A stretch of 64,000 nt of DNA from contig NC_014160.1 in assembly GCF_000092185.1 (NCBI RefSeq), positions 868,001 to 932,000 of the forward strand. Reading direction: 5' to 3'. Position 1 is the stretch's first letter, and each line of letters opens with the position of its first letter. The notes under the pieces were generated by a model. That model did no database searches, had not been told where the DNA came from, and was given only the letters and a program-made list of their open reading frames with translations. This document shows positions 59,883 through 64,000 of this stretch, one piece after another. The stretch comes from Thermosphaera aggregans DSM 11486. GTDB taxonomy: Archaea > Thermoproteota > Thermoprotei_A > Sulfolobales > Desulfurococcaceae. A program made the translations under genes and the position numbers.

Positions 59883-60542
59883 ATGAGTGTTGAAACATTT
59901 TTCACTATTCTAACACTGTTGGTTCTAGCCATGGTACCAATAGTGAGTGCTCAGAGCGTGGAGCCCGTCTACAGTCCGGGAGACTTCTTTAATTACGAGT
60001 ACACTACCTCGTTCTCGCAGGGCAACCGCTTCTGCACCGTGAAAGTTTTTCTCACTGTTAGGGTGACCAGTGTAAAATACCCTCTCGTAGAATATAGCGT
60101 GGGCGATTACAGAAAGATTAGCTTGACTGGTGATTGCGAGGTTTTCGGGCTGACGCTAGAGTTGGTTGAGAACAGCTTTCGGGAGGATACCGGCATCGAC
60201 AGGCTCAACGTAGACCCGTCCCCGTCGTACATTGGATTCTTCGCCAACCCGTCATACACTGGCGAGTTCTCGCACAGTTATCAATTGAACACGGGTGTTT
60301 CAAACGTTTCAGCAAAATATGTCAATGGCGTGTTGACAAGGTATGTTGAACGAACCGATGCATTCTTATTTAACAGTGTTTCCATCCTAGAACTTCTTTC
60401 AACAAATGTGTACTATAAGGTTAGCCCACACCTTGTTTCAATGAGCACTGCTGCGGGAACGATAGCCCTCATTCTCGGCTCGATAGTGATTTCTCGTACC
60501 GTGAGGAGTAGGGCTCTTTCAGAATTAAGAGAACATTTTTAA
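59883..60542 (+). CDS. Secreted single-span membrane protein, unknown
   Basis: 219 residues. N-terminal signal peptide (FFTILTLLVLAMVPIVSAQS, cleavage likely after SAQ), an extracellular beta-rich part (about 25-190) with Cys pair (C52 and C83 region) and Asn-Val-Ser sequons, and a C-terminal helix (STAAGTIALILGSIVIS) with basic end. Function unknown. I start at ATG 59883, directly before the signal peptide; GTG 59859 would add eight residues. Confidence 0.7.
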   Translation: MSVETFFTILTLLVLAMVPIVSAQSVEPVYSPGDFFNYEYTTSFSQGNRFCTVKVFLTVRVTSVKYPLVEYSVGDYRKISLTGDCEVFGLTLELVENSFREDTGIDRLNVDPSPSYIGFFANPSYTGEFSHSYQLNTGVSNVSAKYVNGVLTRYVERTDAFLFNSVSILELLSTNVYYKVSPHLVSMSTAAGTIALILGSIVISRTVRSRALSELREHF

Positions 60543-60591
60543 TACCTTAATCACGTTTAAACTGTTGATTACTTAAGCATGGTGTTGTTAC

Positions 60592-60813
60592 ATGGTCGCA
60601 CAGTATAGTTTAACACGGCAGACCGGTATCACGGTTGAAGAAGCCGCCTCGCCCCCTGTTTGCGATAGTTGCCATAGGGTCATGGAGCCCGGAGACTACG
60701 GCACTGAGTTCATGTGTCCCAATTGTGGGAAGGTTTTGATTCGGAGATGTAAGAGGTGTAGGCAACAATCGGTTGAGTACGCCTGCCCCAACTGTGGGTT
60801 CAGGGGTCCTTGA
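60592..60813 (+). CDS. Small zinc-ribbon protein (HVO_2753 family)
   Basis: 73 residues with four CxxC motifs: CDSCHRV, CPNCGKV, CKRCRQQ and CPNCGFRGP. This is the archaeal two-zinc protein family exemplified by HVO_2753, often directly before aEF1B, as here (13 bases). Reported links are to translation or RNA; the biochemical role is not clear. ATG start. Confidence 0.9.
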   Translation: MVAQYSLTRQTGITVEEAASPPVCDSCHRVMEPGDYGTEFMCPNCGKVLIRRCKRCRQQSVEYACPNCGFRGP

Positions 60814-60826
60814 AGAGGTGGTGTGA

Positions 60827-61099
60827 ATGGCTCAGGTGGCAGTGGTCGTCAAAATCCTCCCCGAAGACGTGGAAACACCGTTGAACGAGCTGAAAGCCCG
60901 GATCGAGCAGAGTCTGCCACAAGGGTACCAGGTAAAAGCCAGTGACGAGGAACCCATAGCATTCGGCTTGAAAGCCCTCCGCCTGTTAATAACCATGCCC
61001 GAGGAAACCGAGGGCGGGACAGAGCCCTTGGAGAATCTTCTAACGAGCATACCGGGCATCAGCCAGGTTGAGGTTGAAGCGGTTTACAGGCTTCCTTGA
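60827..61099 (+). CDS. Elongation factor 1-beta (aEF1B)
   Basis: GDP/GTP exchange factor for aEF1A. 90 residues: VVVKILPEDVETPLNELKARIEQSLPQGYQV, FGLKALRLLITMPEETEGGTEPLENLL and PGISQVEVEAVYRLP form the C-terminal catalytic domain of the family, and no N-terminal domain is present, as usual in archaea. ATG start. Followed by the Cdc48 gene after 46 bases. Confidence 0.95.
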   Translation: MAQVAVVVKILPEDVETPLNELKARIEQSLPQGYQVKASDEEPIAFGLKALRLLITMPEETEGGTEPLENLLTSIPGISQVEVEAVYRLP

Positions 61100-61145
61100 T
61101 TAATGATTTCTTATATTAAGGGTTTTTCACACTCAACATTATAGG

Positions 61146-63368
61146 TTGTTAAAGCCGGTGCTTGAATTGGGTACTACTAAGTTGAGAATACCTCTAAGAG
61201 TACTGGACGCTGATAGGAGGGATTTGCACAGGGGCATAGCGAGGCTGGATCCTGAAGTAATGGATAAGTATGGGATAATGGAGGGAGACCTCCTCCTCGT
61301 CGAGGGGGAGTCGGAGACGGCTGTTATAGCCGCTACTAGCAGAGACCAGGATAGAGGGCTGGGTGTGATAAGGCTTGATCCTGTGACAAGGAAGAACGCG
61401 GGTGTTAACATTAACGAAGTTGTTTTCGTGGAAAAGGTTGAGAAACAGTATGCCCATGTGGTCAAGCTAGCCCCGACAAATTATTTCGCCCCAGCTGACT
61501 CAAGCGTTGTGGAAGAGGTTAAGAGAAGGATTATTGGAAGGCCGTTAATGGAGGATAACGAAATCCATGTAGTCATAATGGAGATGAGCATACCATTCAG
61601 AGTGGTCACTCTGAAGCCTAAGGGACCGGTGATAGTTTCTGATGAAACAGAACTCTATATTTTCGAGGAGCCTGTCGGGGAGGTTCCGAGAATAACCTAT
61701 GAGGATATCGGCGGACTGGGCAACGTGATTGAGAAAATAAGGGAGATGGTTGAACTACCGCTCAAGTATAGGAAAGTGTTCAGGAAACTAAATATCGACC
61801 CGCCTAAGGGAATACTCTTATATGGTCCACCAGGCACCGGGAAGACGTTGCTTGCCAAAGCACTAGCTAACGAGGCTAACGCATACTTCATCGTGATTAA
61901 CGGTCCGGAAATCATGAGCAAGTATTATGGGGAGTCTGAGCAAAGGCTCAGGGAGATTTTCAAGCTCGCGAGGAAGAAAGCTAAGAAGAACCCTGCTATA
62001 ATATTCATAGACGAGCTCGACGCTATCGCGCCTAAAAGGGACGAGGTCGTAGGCGAGGTTGAGAGAAGGGTTGTGGCCCAGCTCCTAGCCCTGCTGGACG
62101 GGTTGGAGAGCAGGGGGAACGTCATAGTAATAGCAGCCACCAATAGGCCTAACGCCGTGGATCCGGCTTTGAGAAGGCCTGGCAGGTTTGACAGGGAGAT
62201 TGAAATACCCATGCCGGATAAGAAGGGGAGGCTGGAAATACTTCAAATACATACTAGGAGACTTGTGAAATCGGGTATCCTCGGCGAGGATGTCGACCTG
62301 GTCAAGCTCGCGGAGATGACTCACGGCTACACTGGCGCAGACTTAGCAGCCCTGGTCAAGGAAGCCGTCCTACACGCTTTGAGAAGGCATGTTCCTCTTG
62401 AAAAGTCTAACCCGCCTACGCCCGAGGAGGTTTTAGAGAAGGTTAAAGTCACTTTCGATGACTTCATGTTTGCCTATAAGAGTATTGTGCCCAGCGGCCT
62501 CAGGGAGATATACGTTGAGGTGCCGGAGGTGCGCTGGGGCGATATAGGGGGGCTTCACGAGGTGAAGCAGGCTTTAAAAGAGAGTGTTGAATGGCCTCTG
62601 AGAATGCCAGAGGTGTTCGAGAAGTTCGGGATAAAGCCCCCCAAGGGCATACTTCTCTACGGGCCTCCTGGATGCGGGAAAACACTTCTCGCCAAGGCTG
62701 TTGCAACCGAGAGTGGCGCCAACTTCATAGCTGTTAGAGGGGCAGAGATCATGAGTAAGTGGGTAGGAGAGTCTGAGCGTGCTGTGAGAGAGATATTCCG
62801 GAAAGCCAGGTTGCACGCCCCTACAGTCGTCTTCTTCGACGAGATAGATGCGATAGCCTCGCTAAGAGGAGTCGAGCTGGACTCGGGCGTGTCCGAGAGG
62901 GTTGTGACACAGTTGATCACTGAGATGGATGGTATCCAGAAGCTTGAAAACGTTGTGGTGATAGCGGCAACCAACAGACCTGATCTGATAGATCCCGCGT
63001 TACTCAGGCCTGGAAGGCTTGAGAAGCTCATCTACGTTCCACCGCCAGACTATGATGCAAGGCTCGAAATACTCAGGATCCTGACGAGGAGGATACCGTT
63101 GTCAAGGGATGTCGACCTACGGGATATTGCCCGGAGGACAGAAGGGTATAGCGGTGCTGATGTTGAAGCAGTGGTTAGGGAAGCAGTCATGTCTGCTCTG
63201 AGGGAATCCCTGAGCACTAGTGAGATTTCAATGAAGCATTTCAATAGGGCGTTAGAGATTATTAAGCCGAGCATTAATGATAATATGTTGAGATACTATC
63301 TTGAATGGGGGGTTAAGGCCAGGCAACAGCTCCCCAGATCGCACCTGAAGCCTCAAGTCTACGTTTAA
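61146..63368 (+). CDS. cdc48: Cdc48/VAT-type AAA ATPase
   Basis: 740 residues: N domain (1-185) and two AAA modules. D1: [15 protein letters not shown], Walker [33 protein letters not shown]2: [46 protein letters not shown]. Hexameric unfoldase that may feed the proteasome. C-terminal tail LKPQVYV resembles the HbYX-like proteasome docking motif, by position. TTG start at 61146; a possible GTG start 61158. One base separates its stop from the wHTH frame. Confidence 0.94.
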   Translation: MLKPVLELGTTKLRIPLRVLDADRRDLHRGIARLDPEVMDKYGIMEGDLLLVEGESETAVIAATSRDQDRGLGVIRLDPVTRKNAGVNINEVVFVEKVEKQYAHVVKLAPTNYFAPADSSVVEEVKRRIIGRPLMEDNEIHVVIMEMSIPFRVVTLKPKGPVIVSDETELYIFEEPVGEVPRITYEDIGGLGNVIEKIREMVELPLKYRKVFRKLNIDPPKGILLYGPPGTGKTLLAKALANEANAYFIVINGPEIMSKYYGESEQRLREIFKLARKKAKKNPAIIFIDELDAIAPKRDEVVGEVERRVVAQLLALLDGLESRGNVIVIAATNRPNAVDPALRRPGRFDREIEIPMPDKKGRLEILQIHTRRLVKSGILGEDVDLVKLAEMTHGYTGADLAALVKEAVLHALRRHVPLEKSNPPTPEEVLEKVKVTFDDFMFAYKSIVPSGLREIYVEVPEVRWGDIGGLHEVKQALKESVEWPLRMPEVFEKFGIKPPKGILLYGPPGCGKTLLAKAVATESGANFIAVRGAEIMSKWVGESERAVREIFRKARLHAPTVVFFDEIDAIASLRGVELDSGVSERVVTQLITEMDGIQKLENVVVIAATNRPDLIDPALLRPGRLEKLIYVPPPDYDARLEILRILTRRIPLSRDVDLRDIARRTEGYSGADVEAVVREAVMSALRESLSTSEISMKHFNRALEIIKPSINDNMLRYYLEWGVKARQQLPRSHLKPQVYV

Positions 63369-63378
63369 GGTGGTTGTA

Positions 63379-63636
63379 ATGAAGTATAACCCTGGATACT
63401 GGCGTCTAACCCCTCTCTACAGGCTAATCCTCGAGATTGTGATTGACCACCCCGAGGGAGTCTCGGAGTCCGACCTAATAGATATTTTGAAGAAGGAGCA
63501 CGAGGTCGATGTTGGGAAAGCGGAGCTCTACAAGGCTTTGATGAAGCTGGAGCTATCAGGCTATATTCAAGTAGAGCCTGTTGGAAAAGAGTTCGTTATC
63601 AGGCTATCACCGTCTTTTCCCGAACTGTTTAAATAA
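63379..63636 (+). CDS. Small winged-helix protein next to Cdc48
   Basis: 85 residues; a winged helix covers most of it (LTPLYRLILEIVIDHPEGVSESDLIDILKK, VDVGKAELYKALMKLELSGYIQVEPVG). No DNA-binding proof. Directly follows cdc48, so it may be co-transcribed and work with it; adaptor or regulator is inference. ATG 63379 with AGGTGG five bases before. Confidence 0.82.
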   Translation: MKYNPGYWRLTPLYRLILEIVIDHPEGVSESDLIDILKKEHEVDVGKAELYKALMKLELSGYIQVEPVGKEFVIRLSPSFPELFK

Positions 63637-63684
63637 ATAGTTTTAAATGTTTTAAACAGCTATTTTAATGATCGTGGGAGAGGC

Positions 63685-64000
63685 ATGGGTGTAAATCTTA
63701 AAGACCTCATACCTGACGACGCCAAGATTGTTATCGAGAACATGCGTGTTTTAAAAGGAAAGGTTATAGCTATAGATGCATACAACGCTTTATACCAGTT
63801 TCTAGCAGCGATAAGACAACCCGATGGCACCCCCTTAATGGATTCCCAGGGAAGGATTACTAGCCATTTAAGCGGACTCTTCTACAGGACTATAAACCTC
63901 GTCGAGGAGGGCTTGAAAACAGTGTATGTTTTTGACGGGAAGCCCCCGGAGTTGAAGGCAAGGGAGCTTGAGCGTAGGAGGGCGTTGAAGGAGGAGTCTG
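63685..64000 (+). CDS. fen1: Flap endonuclease 1, N-terminal part
   Basis: The frame is open to the window edge (105 codons). [74 protein letters not shown] and [20 protein letters not shown] match FEN1 N-domain, including the first metal-binding Asp (AIDAYN) and DGKPP. ATG 63685 with GGGAG upstream. It processes Okazaki fragments with PCNA. 3' end outside the window. Confidence 0.95.
   Translation, partial: MGVNLKDLIPDDAKIVIENMRVLKGKVIAIDAYNALYQFLAAIRQPDGTPLMDSQGRITSHLSGLFYRTINLVEEGLKTVYVFDGKPPELKARELERRRALKEES

Overview
The window looks like a chromosome segment of a hyperthermophilic crenarchaeon (Thermoproteota), most likely Desulfurococcaceae (Desulfurococcus/Thermosphaera-like). The assignment rests on an archaeal information-processing gene set (L39e, L31e, S19e, LX, aIF6, aIF2-beta, aIF1A, Spt5, SecE, PDCD5, NMD3, Rio1, Dim2-like KH, Cdc48, FEN1), frequent TTG/GTG starts, TATA-box promoters, intron-bearing tRNA genes without encoded CCA, and a strictly anaerobic class III ribonucleotide reductase. 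The genus is inference from gene content only.

Layout. 1-8.9 kb: a 5'-truncated unknown gene, Zn alcohol dehydrogenase, sfsA, an intron-containing tRNA-Glu, dcd and thyX (dTMP supply), a PspC protein, nrdDG and nep1. 8.9-19.4 kb: a dense translation/secretion block on the + strand, ending in the stalk operon L11-L1-L10-L12 and alaS. The L12 gene has no ATG/GTG/TTG start, and its 3' end is identical over 93 bp to the 3' end of L10. 19.4-28.2 kb: transglutaminase-like protein, NCS1 permease, membrane proteins, Alg13/14-like glycosyltransferase, tRNA-Arg with a 16-nt intron, a two-gene operon (HTH regulator plus a frameshifted DUF438 sensor) behind a 14-bp palindrome, and a peptide-transporter binding protein. 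28.3-32.1 kb: the matching permeases and ATPases, divergent from it.

32.1-34.5 kb is an accessory island: a nucleotidyltransferase/small-protein pair resembling a toxin-antitoxin module, and a degenerate chimera of a replication factor C C-terminus and an IS607-type serine recombinase. 34.5-40.5 kb: a coiled-coil protein, then an ion-transport run (SLC13/DASS carrier, TrkH, TrkA, MscS-like channel). 40.5-45.5 kb: tRNA methylthiotransferase divergent from a translation/ribosome-biogenesis operon (aIF2-beta, DUF424, NMD3, aIF1A, Rio1, KH protein).

45.5-53.5 kb: tRNA-Trp with two introns; a minus-strand operon of four, perhaps five, genes around an SPFH-SHOCT protein with two zinc-binding partners, resembling bacterial YdjGHI-type membrane modules and the best candidate here for a poorly described system; a Thr-rich surface protein; a decayed permease; tRNA-Val. 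53.5-64 kb: AlaX, an ABC exporter pair, a DMT transporter, archaeal NusA, truD-pth2, a zinc ribbon, aEF1B, Cdc48 with a small winged-helix partner, and the start of fen1.
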